Shown here one piece after another: positions 34,414 through 43,126 of a stretch of DNA of 64,000 nt. The translations under genes and the position numbers were made by a program. The stretch's first letter is position 1, and each line of letters begins with the position of its first letter. This DNA comes from Actinoplanes sp. M2I2 (lineage in GTDB: Bacteria; Actinomycetota; Actinomycetes; Mycobacteriales; Micromonosporaceae), in contig NZ_JALPVJ010000008.1 of the NCBI RefSeq assembly GCF_023544445.1, forward strand, positions 248,001 to 312,000. The letters run 5' to 3'. The notes below the pieces were generated by a model, which saw nothing but the letters and a program-made list of their open reading frames with translations, searched no databases and was not told where the DNA came from.

Positions 34414-34474
34414 GCGCGTATCAGCGTTTATATCTTCAAGACTTTCTCCTCATCCATTTGCGAGAGGCACCACC

Positions 34475-36838
34475 GTGATCCGTGAACGGGCATATCCCGT
34501 TGACCCTTGGCACATCCGGGAGACCCGGCTCGACCTGGACCTGCTGGCTCAGTCGGAGTCCGTGTTCGCACTGGCCAACGGTCACATCGGGATACGCGGA
34601 AACCTGGACGAGGGCGAGCCGCACGGCCTGCCGGGCACCTATCTGAACTCGTTCTACGAGCTCCGCCCGCTGCCGTACGCGGAGGCCGGCTACGGCTTCC
34701 CCGAGTCGGGTCAGACCATGGTCAACGTGACCAACGCCAAGCTGATGCGGCTGCTGGTCGACGACGAGCCGTTCGACGTGCGCTACGGCGAGCTGCGGTC
34801 GCACGAGCGCGTGCTCGACCTGCGGGCCGGCACGCTCGAGCGCACCGTCGAGTGGGTCTCCCCCTCGGGCCAGGCGATCCGGGTGCGCAGCGTCCGGCTG
34901 GTGTCGTTCACCCAGCGTTCCGTCGTGGCCTTCCTGTACGAGGTCGAGCCGCTCGACGACTCGGCCCGGCTGATCCTGCAGTCCGAGCTGGTCGCCAACG
35001 AGCAGCTGCCGGTCTCGAGCAAGGACCCGCGGGTCGCGGCCGTGCTCGACCACCCGCTGCAGGCCGAGGAGATGCTCGAGCAGCGTACGGGCGGCCTGCT
35101 CGTGCACCGCACCAAGGCCAGCGACCTGCGCATGGCGGCGGCGATGGAACACCTCGTCGAGACGCCGGGCAAGCACGCGGTGACCACCGAGGGGCACCCC
35201 GACTGGCTGCGGACCACCGTGGCCTGCAAGCTCGAGCCGGGGCAGAAGCTGCGCGTGGTCAAGCTGGCCGCGTACGGGTGGTCGAGCCACCGCTCGCTGC
35301 CCGCCGTGCGTGACCAGGTCGGCGCGGCACTGGCCAGCGCCCGTCTGGACGGCTGGGACGGCCTGGTCGAGGCTCAGCGCGAATACCTGGACGCCTTCTG
35401 GGACCACTCCGACGTCAAGGTCGAGGGCGACCCCGAGGTGCAGCAGGCGGTCCGCTTCGGGCTGTTCCACACGCTGCAGGCCGGCGCCCGGGCCGAGCAG
35501 CGCCCGATCGGCTCCAAGGGTCTGTCCGGCCCCGGCTACGACGGCCACACGTTCTGGGACTCCGAGACGTTCGTGCTGCCCGCCCTGACGTACACCCAGC
35601 CGTCCGCGGCGGCCGACGTGCTGCGCTGGCGGCACTCGACCCTGGATCTGGCCCGGGAGCGGGCTCAGACGCTCGGCCTGCAAGGCGCCGCGTTCCCGTG
35701 GCGCACGATCCGCGGCCAGGAGTGCTCGGCGTACTGGCCGGCCGGCACGGCGGGCTTCCACATCGGCGCCGACATCGCCGACGCGGTCCGCCGCTACGTG
35801 CAGGCCACCGGCGACTACGACTTCGAGCGGGAGGTCGGCCTCGAGCTGCTGATCGAGACCGCGCGGCTGTGGCGCTCGCTCGGGCACCACGACCGGCACG
35901 GGCGTTTCCACATCGACGGCGTGACCGGTCCGGACGAGTACACGGCCGTGGTCGACGACAACATCTACACCAACCTCATGGCCCAGCAGAACCTGCTGAC
36001 CGCGGCCGACGCGTGCAAGCGGCACCCCGACCTCGCCCGCAAGCTGGGCGTGGACGACGAGGAGACGGCCAGCTGGCGGGACGCGGCGGCCTCGGTGCAC
36101 ATCCCGTTCGACAAGGAACTGGGCGTGCATCAGCAGTCCGAGGGCTTCACGCGGCTGGCGGAGTGGGACTTCGAGAACACCCCGCCCGAGGCCTACCCGC
36201 TGCTGCTCAACTACCCGTACTTCGACCTGTACCGCAAGCAGGTGGTCAAGCAGGCCGACCTGGTCATGGCCATGTACATCCGCGGCGACGCGTTCACGCC
36301 GGAGGAGAAGGCGCGCAACTTCGCCTACTACGACGCGCGTACCGTCCGCGACTCGTCGCTGTCCGCCTGTGTCCAGGCGGTGCTGGCGGCCGAGGTGGGC
36401 CACCTCGAGCTGGCTCACGACTATCTCGGCGAAGCCGCCCTGATGGACCTGCACGACCTGCACCAGAACTCGCGTGACGGCCTGCACATCGCGTCCCTGG
36501 CCGGCACCTGGATCTCGCTGGTCGCCGGGCTCGGGGGCATGCGTGACTTCAACGGCCAGCTGTCCTTCGCGCCGCGTCTGCCCAGCCGCATCAACAACCT
36601 GGAGTTCTCGCTGCTCTGGCGGGGGCTCCGGCTGCGGGTGAACGTGACCGCCGAGGATGTCACCTACTCGCTGCGCAACGGCGGTGGCTCGGCTCGCCTG
36701 GTGCTCGTCCACCACGGCAAGGACGTCGAAGTCACCCAGGTGAAGCCGGTGACCGTGCCGATCCCGCCGGCCCACCCGGCCGGCCCGGCGCCGACCCAGC
36801 CGGCCGGTCGTGCCCCGGTGCGCCGCGCCACCAGCTGA
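34475..36838 (+). CDS. Glycoside hydrolase family 65 (maltose/trehalose/kojibiose-type phosphorylase)
   Basis: A 787-residue inverting phosphorylase. The catalytic acid is the Glu of TGPDEY at residue 488; conserved neighbours are FWDSETFVLPALTY near 360-370, YDGHTFWDSE, QADLVMAMYI near 595 and the phosphate-site segment HDLHQNSRDGLHIASLAG. It cleaves an alpha-glucoside with phosphate to beta-glucose 1-phosphate, which the upstream PgmB feeds to glycolysis. Maltose, trehalose or kojibiose specificity cannot be told apart here. A Pro/Ala tail (about 755-787) is unusual but harmless-looking. A strong terminator follows. Confidence 0.93.
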   Translation: MIRERAYPVDPWHIRETRLDLDLLAQSESVFALANGHIGIRGNLDEGEPHGLPGTYLNSFYELRPLPYAEAGYGFPESGQTMVNVTNAKLMRLLVDDEPFDVRYGELRSHERVLDLRAGTLERTVEWVSPSGQAIRVRSVRLVSFTQRSVVAFLYEVEPLDDSARLILQSELVANEQLPVSSKDPRVAAVLDHPLQAEEMLEQRTGGLLVHRTKASDLRMAAAMEHLVETPGKHAVTTEGHPDWLRTTVACKLEPGQKLRVVKLAAYGWSSHRSLPAVRDQVGAALASARLDGWDGLVEAQREYLDAFWDHSDVKVEGDPEVQQAVRFGLFHTLQAGARAEQRPIGSKGLSGPGYDGHTFWDSETFVLPALTYTQPSAAADVLRWRHSTLDLARERAQTLGLQGAAFPWRTIRGQECSAYWPAGTAGFHIGADIADAVRRYVQATGDYDFEREVGLELLIETARLWRSLGHHDRHGRFHIDGVTGPDEYTAVVDDNIYTNLMAQQNLLTAADACKRHPDLARKLGVDDEETASWRDAAASVHIPFDKELGVHQQSEGFTRLAEWDFENTPPEAYPLLLNYPYFDLYRKQVVKQADLVMAMYIRGDAFTPEEKARNFAYYDARTVRDSSLSACVQAVLAAEVGHLELAHDYLGEAALMDLHDLHQNSRDGLHIASLAGTWISLVAGLGGMRDFNGQLSFAPRLPSRINNLEFSLLWRGLRLRVNVTAEDVTYSLRNGGGSARLVLVHHGKDVEVTQVKPVTVPIPPAHPAGPAPTQPAGRAPVRRATS

Positions 36839-36850
36839 TCACGGCAACGG

Positions 36851-36887
36851 AAAAGGGCCCCGGAGCAATCATCCGGGGCCCTTTTTT
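36851..36887. terminator. Rho-independent terminator, bidirectional
   Basis: A perfect 14-bp stem AAAAGGGCCCCGGA / TCCGGGGCCCTTTT with loop GCAATCA, followed by further Ts to 36887. The A-run on the left gives a U-tract on the minus strand too, so it can also end the convergent secreted-hydrolase gene. Confidence 0.95.
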
Positions 36888-36899
36888 CGGTACGGGTGA

Positions 36900-37931
36900 T
36901 CAGAGCATCGACACGTGCACGTGGTCGGTGTGCGCGCTGGGTCCGCTATAGGAGCTCCAGCCTCTGGTGGGGAACCAGATCTGCTCGTACCAGATCACGT
37001 AATAGATCCCCAGCCGATCGGCATTGCGGACCAGGAATGCCATCAGGTTGTTGCCGTACGTGCGCATGTCGGCGTTGTGCGCGACCGCGAAGCCCCTGTC
37101 CTGCAGGGACCAGTCGCAGGCCCGGCCCTTCGGATGTTCGAATGGCCCGCCGTTGCGGTGACAGCCGACGAATCTGTCGAAGCCGGCTTTCTTCGTCTCT
37201 TTCAGCATGTGCAGGGTTCGCGCGGTGATGCAGCCGCCGGTGGTCGGGTCGTCGACGTTGCAGGGCAGGCCCGGGAAGCCGCCGTTCGAGTCGCGCGGCG
37301 CGGGGGCCGCGACCGGGGACTTGGCCAGCACGACGCCGTGCGTCAGGCTTTCGCCGCCCACCAGGGCCAGCGCCTTGTTCGCGGCTTCCTTCTGCTTCTT
37401 CATCACGAGCAGGTTGTTCTGCTGCTTCTTGACCTCGGCGTCGAGTGCGGCCTTCTTGGAGTTGACCGCCGTGATCGCCTTGTTGAGCTCGGCCAGTTTG
37501 CGGTCCTGCAAGCTGTTGATCTCCTCAAGGGAGACCGCCTTGTCGAGGAAGTCGGCCGAGCCCTGGCTGCCCAGCAGGAAGCTGGCCGTGCCCAGGTGGC
37601 CGGTGCGGTATTGCTGCGCGGCGATCGCGTTGACCTCGGGGACCAGGGCGCGGCGCCGGCCCTCGGCGATCCTGATCTCGGCGGCCAGCTTCTTCTGCGC
37701 CGACGTCGATTTCGTCACCGCGGCCTTGGCGGCGACGAACCGCCGGTTGGAGGACTCGAGGACGTCGTCCAGAGTCGCGTTCTCTCCGACGGAGCCGCCC
37801 GCCTCGTCGGGAGCGGCCGAGGTGCCCTCACCGGGCTCGGCGCTCGCCGGGGAGGCGGGTGCGCCCAGGAAGGACAGGGCCACGATCGGCGCCAACGCAA
37901 GCGTCAGCCACCGGCGGGGTCGTACGGTCAA
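36900..37931 (-). CDS. Secreted coiled-coil protein with M15/extensin-like C-terminal domain (paralogue A)
   Basis: A 343-residue exported protein. TTG 37931 is taken as the start because GGAAGG lies 7 bases before it and the frame upstream is riboswitch RNA. Signal peptide about 1-33 (ALAPIVALSFLGAPASPASA). Residues about 55-190 are coiled coil like NlpC/P60-type wall hydrolases. The C-terminal domain (about 235-343) has FEHPKGRACDW and HTDHVHVSML, a His/Asp layout resembling LAS (M15-like) zinc peptidases, and paired Cys. Probably a peptidoglycan-acting enzyme or regulator. Its close paralogue is divergent from it, and both are preceded by c-di-AMP riboswitches. Confidence 0.85.
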   Translation of the reverse strand: MTVRPRRWLTLALAPIVALSFLGAPASPASAEPGEGTSAAPDEAGGSVGENATLDDVLESSNRRFVAAKAAVTKSTSAQKKLAAEIRIAEGRRRALVPEVNAIAAQQYRTGHLGTASFLLGSQGSADFLDKAVSLEEINSLQDRKLAELNKAITAVNSKKAALDAEVKKQQNNLLVMKKQKEAANKALALVGGESLTHGVVLAKSPVAAPAPRDSNGGFPGLPCNVDDPTTGGCITARTLHMLKETKKAGFDRFVGCHRNGGPFEHPKGRACDWSLQDRGFAVAHNADMRTYGNNLMAFLVRNADRLGIYYVIWYEQIWFPTRGWSSYSGPSAHTDHVHVSML

Positions 37932-37950
37932 TGCAGTTCCTTCCGGTAAA

Positions 37951-38105
37951 CCGCCGACCGGGTTAGCTGACGGGTTCGGGACGGAAGCGATCCCTACCGC
38001 TCGCGCGGATGCACCCCACTGACCTGGTTCCCCGGCTCGCCTCGCGGCGATTGGGCGGTGGCCTGCCGGCACCTCGGGGGCGGTGCCTCGGTGGCAGAAC
38101 CGGCG
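37951..38105 (-). ncRNA. Cyclic di-AMP (ydaO/yuaA) riboswitch upstream of paralogue A
   Basis: On the minus strand the leader holds the conserved ydaO 3' core GAACCCGTCAGCTAACCCGG then TCGGCGG, preceded by GGGATCGCTTCCGTCCC and by an AATCGCC...GGCGA hairpin, the typical actinobacterial form. A TAAACT -10-like element lies just upstream. In actinobacteria this class sits before wall-hydrolase genes and turns expression off when c-di-AMP is high. 5' boundary approximate. Confidence 0.92.
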
Positions 38106-38261
38106 GCCAGTTTACCCGAGAGTCAGCGCGGCTTCAGTACCGCCGAAAAGCAATTTCGTAGTCGCTCCAACACATTCCGTGATTGTCGTGACGGGTAGTC
38201 GTGAGGGAAATGCGCTGCGTACGATAACTGTCGATCGTTCGATGAGTTGGGTATGGTCGGT

Positions 38262-38403
38262 GGCGGCTTCCACCCCCAAGGAGGCCGCCGCCTAATCGCC
38301 TTCGGGCGAACCGGGGACCCACTGTTGTTCTTCCGGGGTGAATCCGCGATCCAGCGGTAGGGATCACTTCCGTCCCGAACCCGTCAGCTAACTCGGTCGG
38401 CGG
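38262..38403 (+). ncRNA. Cyclic di-AMP (ydaO/yuaA) riboswitch upstream of paralogue B
   Basis: The plus-strand leader carries the same core, GAACCCGTCAGCTAACTCGG then TCGGCGG, preceded by AGGGATCACTTCCGTCCC and the TAATCGCC...GGGCGA hairpin. It differs from the divergent copy mainly in loops. TATGGT near 38252 could be the -10 element. Boundaries approximate. Confidence 0.92.
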
Positions 38404-38421
38404 CCGACGGAAGGAACACGC

Positions 38422-39480
38422 GTGCGGCACAAAACTGTCCGGCGAAGATTGGCGCCCCTGCTGGCGCTGCTCATCGCGATCTCCGGCCTGTTGGTCGCGG
38501 TGTCCGGCCCGGCCGGTGCGGCCCCCGGTGACAACGGCGACGACGGTGAGGGCGGCTCCAAGTCGCTGATCCAGCAGCTCGAAGCCGCCTCCAAGGGCTT
38601 CGTCGAGGCCAAGGAGGCTCTCGAACTCTCCCGCAAGCGGCAGGCGCAGCTCGGCGCCAAGGTCAAGCAGCTCGACGCCGAACTGGCGCCACGGCAGGCA
38701 GCGATCGACGAGATCATCCAGAAGTCGTACCGGACCGGCCGGCTCGGTCCGATGACCGCGTTGCTGACGGCAGACTCGGCCGGCGGCTTCCTCGACCGCG
38801 CCGAGACGCTCGAGACCGTCGCGGTCAAGGAGAACGCCGCCGTCGCCGACCTGAAGGGCAACCGGGACGCGCAGCAGCGGGCCAAGCTGGCCATCGACGC
38901 CGAGGTGCGCAACCAGGTCAAGCAGGTCAACCTGATGGCCAAGCGCAAGGTGCAGGCCGAGAACGCGTTGAAGGCGGCCAACACCGGCGGGGCCGACAAG
39001 ACCGGCGAGGACGCCGACGAACCGACCGACCGGGACACGGGCTCCAGCTCCAGGGCTACTCCGGCCCCGCGCAACTCGGACGGGTCGCTGCCCTCCCAGG
39101 GCTGCACGGCCGACGACCCCACCACCAGCGGTTGCATCAGCCCGCGCATGCTGCACGCCCTTCAGCAATCTCAGAAGGACGGCTTCACGCGCTATTCGGC
39201 CTGCTTCCGTGAGCAGAACAGCGGCGAACACCCCAAGGGGCGGGCCTGCGACTTCGCGGCCCAGAAGAACGGCTTCGGCGGCACGGCCTCGGGTGGGGAC
39301 AAGGACTACGGCACCCGCCTGGCCAACTACTTCATCAGCAACTCGAGCCGGCTGGGCGTGCTCTACGTCATCTGGTTCCGGCGCATCTGGCTGCCGAGCA
39401 GCGGCTGGAAGGCGTACTCGGGCGCCAACGGGGACCCGTCCAGCGACCACACCAACCACGTTCACCTGTCGGTGCGGTAG
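38422..39480 (+). CDS. Secreted coiled-coil protein with M15/extensin-like C-terminal domain (paralogue B)
   Basis: A 352-residue exported protein, paralogue of the divergent gene. Signal peptide about 1-35 (LLALLIAISGLLVAVSGPAGAAP); coiled coil about 48-190; a Ser/Thr/Pro linker; then the C-terminal domain with EHPKGRACDF and DHTNHVHLSVR plus the same cysteine pattern. GTG start with GGAAGGA upstream. The HxxGxAxD and NHVH pair resembles the zinc site of M15/LAS-type peptidases, but catalysis is not proven. Likely acts on the cell wall, under c-di-AMP riboswitch control. Confidence 0.87.
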   Translation: MRHKTVRRRLAPLLALLIAISGLLVAVSGPAGAAPGDNGDDGEGGSKSLIQQLEAASKGFVEAKEALELSRKRQAQLGAKVKQLDAELAPRQAAIDEIIQKSYRTGRLGPMTALLTADSAGGFLDRAETLETVAVKENAAVADLKGNRDAQQRAKLAIDAEVRNQVKQVNLMAKRKVQAENALKAANTGGADKTGEDADEPTDRDTGSSSRATPAPRNSDGSLPSQGCTADDPTTSGCISPRMLHALQQSQKDGFTRYSACFREQNSGEHPKGRACDFAAQKNGFGGTASGGDKDYGTRLANYFISNSSRLGVLYVIWFRRIWLPSSGWKAYSGANGDPSSDHTNHVHLSVR

Positions 39481-39503
39481 CCCCGCTCCGATCAGCTCCG
39501 TTT

Positions 39504-39532
39504 CGCCGGCCGGCGAGCTCCGCCGGCCGGCG
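39504..39532. terminator. GC hairpin between convergent genes
   Basis: A 12-bp perfect stem CGCCGGCCGGCG repeated as its own complement around loop AGCTC. No U-tract. Lies between the stops of paralogue B and the TagH-like ATPase gene. Confidence 0.6.
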
Positions 39533-39537
39533 TCCGG

Positions 39538-40311
39538 CTATTTGTTGACGTACGTCTCGTATTCCTTCAGCACGTCGTCGGTCGGGCCGTCCGCGCGGAT
39601 CACGCCGCTCTCGAGCCAGATGCTGCGCTCGCAGGTGTCCCGGATCGACTGCTCGCTGTGGCTCACCAGGAAGACCGTGCCGGCCTCCTTGCGCAGGTCG
39701 CGTACCCGCTGCTCGCTGCGCTTGCGGAACTTGGCGTCACCGGTGGCCAGCGCCTCGTCGATCAGCAGCACGTCGTGCTTCTTGGCCGCGGCGATCGAGA
39801 ACCGCAACCGGGCCGACATGCCGGACGAGTACGTCTTCATCGGCAGCGAGCTGAAGTCGCCGCGCTCGTTGATGCCGGAGAACTCGATGATCCCGGGCGC
39901 CTGCTCCTTGACCTCGGCCGGTGACATGCCCATCGCGAGGCAGCCCAGCTCGACGTTGCGCTCGCCCGAGAGATCGTTCATCAGGGCGGCGTTCACGCCG
40001 AGCAGCGAGGGCTGGCCGGCCGCGAAGATGCCGCCGCCACGCTCGACCGGAAGCAACCCGGCGATCGCCCGCAACAGCGTCGACTTGCCGGAGCCGTTGG
40101 TGCCGATCAGGCCGATCGCCTCGCCCTTGTGGGCGACGAAGCTGACGCCCTTGACCGCGTGGACCTCGCGCACCGCCGCGCTCTTCTTGCCCGTGACGAT
40201 CCGCTTGAGGCTGGCCAGCGGGCTGTTCGCGCCCGGCGCCACCGAACCGTAGATGCGGTAGACGATGTGCGCGTTGTCCGCGATGACAGTTGGTTGCCGG
40301 TCGTCAGCCAC
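39538..40311 (-). CDS. Polysaccharide/teichoic-acid exporter ATPase (TagH/Wzt-like)
   Basis: A 257-residue ATP-binding subunit. Walker A is GTNGSGKST (about residue 70), the H-loop-type LVSHSEQSIRDTC near 220, signature KTYSSGMSARLRFS, Walker B DVLLIDEALATGDAKFR; the N-terminus IVYRIYGSVAPG is usual for TagH-type proteins. GTG 40311 is used as it follows GAAGG and overlaps the permease stop; the longer frame to 40353 is rejected. It lacks the long C-terminal domain of some Wzt proteins, so lipid-linked polymer export without a capping-recognition domain is likely. Forms an operon with the permease gene. Confidence 0.9.
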   Translation of the reverse strand: MADDRQPTVIADNAHIVYRIYGSVAPGANSPLASLKRIVTGKKSAAVREVHAVKGVSFVAHKGEAIGLIGTNGSGKSTLLRAIAGLLPVERGGGIFAAGQPSLLGVNAALMNDLSGERNVELGCLAMGMSPAEVKEQAPGIIEFSGINERGDFSSLPMKTYSSGMSARLRFSIAAAKKHDVLLIDEALATGDAKFRKRSEQRVRDLRKEAGTVFLVSHSEQSIRDTCERSIWLESGVIRADGPTDDVLKEYETYVNK

Positions 40312-41200
40312 GGCCGTAGCCCTTCTCTCCGCGCCAGAAGTAGACGTAACCACCGAACCCGACGAACACCGTCCAGATGGCTGCCTGCAGCCAGAGCAGC
40401 GGCGCCGCGGTGGCCAGCTGGACGTTCTCCATCAGCGCGTGCCGCACCAGCTCGATGAAGATCAGCATCGGGTTGGCCTCGATCAGCCGGAGCTGCCAGC
40501 CGTGCACCCGCTCGGCGAAGAACGTGACCGGGTAGAGCACGGCCGAGCCGTACATCCAGATCCGCAGGATGTAGGGGATCAGCTGCCGGATGTCGGTGAT
40601 CTTGGAGATCAGGCGCGACACGAACAGGGCGAGCCCGGTGTTGAAGATCGTCTGGAGCAGCAGCGCCGGGATGAGCAGCAGCCACTGGACCGTGATCGGC
40701 TCGCCGGTGAGCAGCACGATCGCGACCAGCACGATCATCGAGGCGATCATGTTCCGCACCTCGACCAGGCTGACCGCGATCGGCAGGCTGGCCCGCGGGA
40801 AGTGCAGGGCCCGGATCAGGGCGATGTTCGACGTGATCGACTGCGAGCCCGCCTGGACCACCGACTGGGTGAATCCGAAGACGAAGACGCCGGCGCAGAG
40901 GTACGCGATGAAATTGTCGACGTTCTGCTTCGTGTTGATCAGCACGCCGAAGATCACGTAGTAGACGCCCGCGTTGATCAGGGGCGTCAGAAGCTGCCAG
41001 ATCACGCCGAGCTTGGTGCTGCCCAGCGAGGCGCTGACCTTCGCGTTGGCGAAGGCGGCTATGAAGTGCCGGTACGACCACAGGTGCCGGGTGTATTCCG
41101 GCAGGCTGGGCAGTCGTCCGGCCTTGGTCAGGCCATGACTCCTGGCCAGCTCCGTGAGCGATGGCCCGGTGTCGGAATCGGCAACCGCCGTCTGAGCCAT
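40304..41200 (-). CDS. ABC-2 type polysaccharide export permease (TagG/Wzm-like)
   Basis: A 298-residue permease with about six membrane segments after a 60-residue cytoplasmic N-terminus. Typical segments: KLGVIWQLLTPLINAGVYYVIFGVL and FTQSVVQAGSQSITSN. ATG 41200 has GGAG about 10 bases upstream. Together with the ATPase it should flip a lipid-linked wall or capsular polymer. The TagF-like synthase at 28.4-30.6 kb is a candidate source of that polymer. The adjacent TetR gene is divergent. Confidence 0.9.
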   Translation of the reverse strand: MAQTAVADSDTGPSLTELARSHGLTKAGRLPSLPEYTRHLWSYRHFIAAFANAKVSASLGSTKLGVIWQLLTPLINAGVYYVIFGVLINTKQNVDNFIAYLCAGVFVFGFTQSVVQAGSQSITSNIALIRALHFPRASLPIAVSLVEVRNMIASMIVLVAIVLLTGEPITVQWLLLIPALLLQTIFNTGLALFVSRLISKITDIRQLIPYILRIWMYGSAVLYPVTFFAERVHGWQLRLIEANPMLIFIELVRHALMENVQLATAAPLLWLQAAIWTVFVGFGGYVYFWRGEKGYGRG

Positions 41201-41366
41201 GGGGTGGTGCTCCGATCTCGTCGGCCCGTGAGGGGTGCCGGGCCCTGGTTCCTTAGGCGAGAACACTTAAGCAGCATGTCAAGTCGCCGTCGATGGAACG
41301 GCTTCGTATCGACGCCCGGAGAGGTTATCGGACTAAACGGCGGAACGCAACCGTAACGTCCTGGCG

Positions 41367-41372
41367 TATAGT
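41367..41372 (+). promoter_or_regulatory. -10 element of leaderless tetR-like gene
   Basis: TATAGT stands 6 bases before the GTG at 41379, a spacing that places transcription start at or near the start codon. The -35 region is weak. Confidence 0.5.
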
Positions 41373-41378
41373 GACCAC

Positions 41379-41981
41379 GTGGCGACAGGAAAGCGAGCAC
41401 CGGCCGGGGCGGCCGTGCTGCGAAGCGACATCACCGTGGCGATCCGCGATGCCGTGATGCACGAGCTGGCCGAAGTGGGTTACGGCCGGCTCTCGATCGA
41501 GGCCGTGGCCCGTCGCGCCGGTGTCGGCAAAACGGCAATCTACCGCCGCTGGAGCAACAAGCTCGAGATGGTGCTGGAAATCGTGTCGGACGTGGCGGGC
41601 CGCACCGTGCCCTTGCCCGACACCGGCAGCTTCGCCGGCGACCTCCAGCTGATCATGATGATCGTGAGCCGCGCTCTGCAACACCGGATCGCGTCCCAGA
41701 TCATTCCCGACCTGATGGCCGAGGCCGCGCGCAACCCGCAGATCGCCGAGACCCTCCAGAAGGCTCTGCGCACCCACCAGCAGGCCGTCGGCGAAAAGCT
41801 GGTCGGTCAAGCGGTGACCCGCGGCGAGCTGCCCGAGGGCACCGACCCGGACCTGGCCGTCGACCTCATCCTGGGCCCGCTGTACTGGCGGCTGGCCGTC
41901 TCGCGCACCAAGCCGGACGCGGAGTACCTGGAGAAGCTGATGGCGGCGGTGACGGTCGCTCTGCGCGGCTCGGCCGGCTGA
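41379..41981 (+). CDS. TetR-family transcriptional regulator
   Basis: A 200-residue regulator with the HTH AVMHELAEVGYGRLSIEAVARRAGVGKTAIYRRWSNK at about residues 25-62; the C-terminal part resembles TetR_C_16/AcrR-like ligand domains (ASQIIPDLMAEAARNPQIA). GTG start, probably leaderless (TATAGT 6 bases before). Divergent from the exporter genes, which may be its target, though I found no convincing palindrome in the 178-base gap. Ligand unknown. Confidence 0.9.
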   Translation: MATGKRAPAGAAVLRSDITVAIRDAVMHELAEVGYGRLSIEAVARRAGVGKTAIYRRWSNKLEMVLEIVSDVAGRTVPLPDTGSFAGDLQLIMMIVSRALQHRIASQIIPDLMAEAARNPQIAETLQKALRTHQQAVGEKLVGQAVTRGELPEGTDPDLAVDLILGPLYWRLAVSRTKPDAEYLEKLMAAVTVALRGSAG

Positions 41982-42071
41982 CCGCAACCGGTTTGCACCA
42001 CCGGATCGGCGCGAGGCGGGCGCGCGGCTGCCGAAGGTGGGGGCTCTGTGCCCCCTAACCCCGGAGCCGTC

Positions 42072-42422
42072 ATGCAACACCACGTGGACACCGCCGTTCT
42101 GGACGCTGCCGCCCTCTTCGCGATCGCCATGGGCGGGCAGGTCGCCGAACAATCCGACAACCCCGGGCCGAAGCCCACAAAGGTGACGGTCTCGGCGCCG
42201 GTCGGTGTCTGGCTGAGCGCGGATGGCACGGTTCGTCTCGACATCAAGACGGACGGAACGTACGCGGGGAAGGTGGCGGGGCGCAAGCGTCGGGCGAGCG
42301 GCACCTACGACCTCGCGGGGCGGACGTTGATGCTCAGCGACGACTCGGGGCTGCACACGCCGGTGGCCGTCGGTGACGGGGTGCTGGAGATGGCTGGGCA
42401 TCGGCTGGGGCGAGCTTTCTGA
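42072..42422 (+). CDS. Atu4866-domain hypothetical protein
   Basis: A 116-residue protein. The second half, GVWLSADGTVRLDIKTDGTYAGK and GTYDLAGRTLMLSDDSG, matches the small beta-rich domain known from Agrobacterium Atu4866. ATG 42072 is preferred because GGAG lies 5 bases upstream; an earlier GTG at 42048 is possible. No signal peptide. Function unknown; related domains bind small molecules or are found in redox-linked proteins. Confidence 0.7.
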   Translation: MQHHVDTAVLDAAALFAIAMGGQVAEQSDNPGPKPTKVTVSAPVGVWLSADGTVRLDIKTDGTYAGKVAGRKRRASGTYDLAGRTLMLSDDSGLHTPVAVGDGVLEMAGHRLGRAF

Positions 42423-42639
42423 GGGCGGAATCAGGTCCATAAGTAGCCCACCCCTCCCTACCAGGGGGCGGGCCCAGACAGTACGCCGTGGGCCTGGACG
42501 ACGCCCTGGTTTTCCACAGGCGAGCGGCTACCGACCGGCGTTGTCCACAGGGTGGCGACGGGCGCCGCCGATGGTCGCCGCTTCGGCGTAGTTTGGTGCC
42601 GCGGAGTCGCCCGGCCGTGCAACCGACGTCGCGGCCCTT
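42423..42639. other. Non-coding stretch before degenerate repeats
   Basis: No convincing gene. It contains GTTTTCCACAGG and TTGTCCACAGG at about 42509 and 42540; these CCACAGG pairs are reminiscent of DnaA-box-like sequence (TTATCCACA) but do not match well enough to call an origin. Confidence 0.4.
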
Positions 42640-43090
42640 CTGCTGTGCTGTGGCTGCCGTCTTGGCGGGCCGTTCTGGCGGGCCATCCTCGCGGGCCGTT
42701 CTGGCGGCCATTCTCGCGGGCTCTTCTGGCGGGGGCGGTCCTCGCGGGCCGGTCCTGGCGGGGCTGTTCTGGCACGGCGTTTTCGCGGGGTAATCCTGGC
42801 GGGGCTGTTCAGGCGAGGCGTCCTCGCGGGCGGGCCTGGCGAGGCCGTTCTATGGGCGCTGTTCTGTCGGCCGTTCTGGCGGGCTGTCCCGAGACTGTCC
42901 TGACGACGCTGTCCCGGTTGGCCATTCTCGCGGGGCTATTCTCGCGGGGCTGACCTGGCGGGGCTGACCTGGCCGGGCTGGCGGGGCTGACCTGGCGGGC
43001 TGATTCGGCGGGGCTGATCCGGCCGGGCTGGCGGGGCTGATCTGGCCGGGCCGATTTGGCGGGCTGATCTAGCGGGGCCGTCTGGTTGTG
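42640..43090. repeat. Degenerate 13-14 bp GC-rich tandem repeats
   Basis: A run of variants of GTTCTGGCGGGCC and, further right, GGGGCTGACCTGGC. Units of 12-14 bases alternate with TCCTCGCGGGCC forms. The start and end fade gradually. The plus strand is G-rich, the minus strand C-rich. Open frames across it in several phases read Pro/Ala/Arg-rich peptide and do not look like genes. Confidence 0.85.
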
Positions 43091-43126
43091 GCGGGCCCGA
43101 GGCGCGCGGGCCTCGGTGGCGGGTCG

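Noticed and set aside
42509..42550. DnaA-box-like CCACAGG pairs, possible origin
   Set aside because: Only two partial matches, no dnaA/dnaN neighbours and no AT-rich unwinding element.
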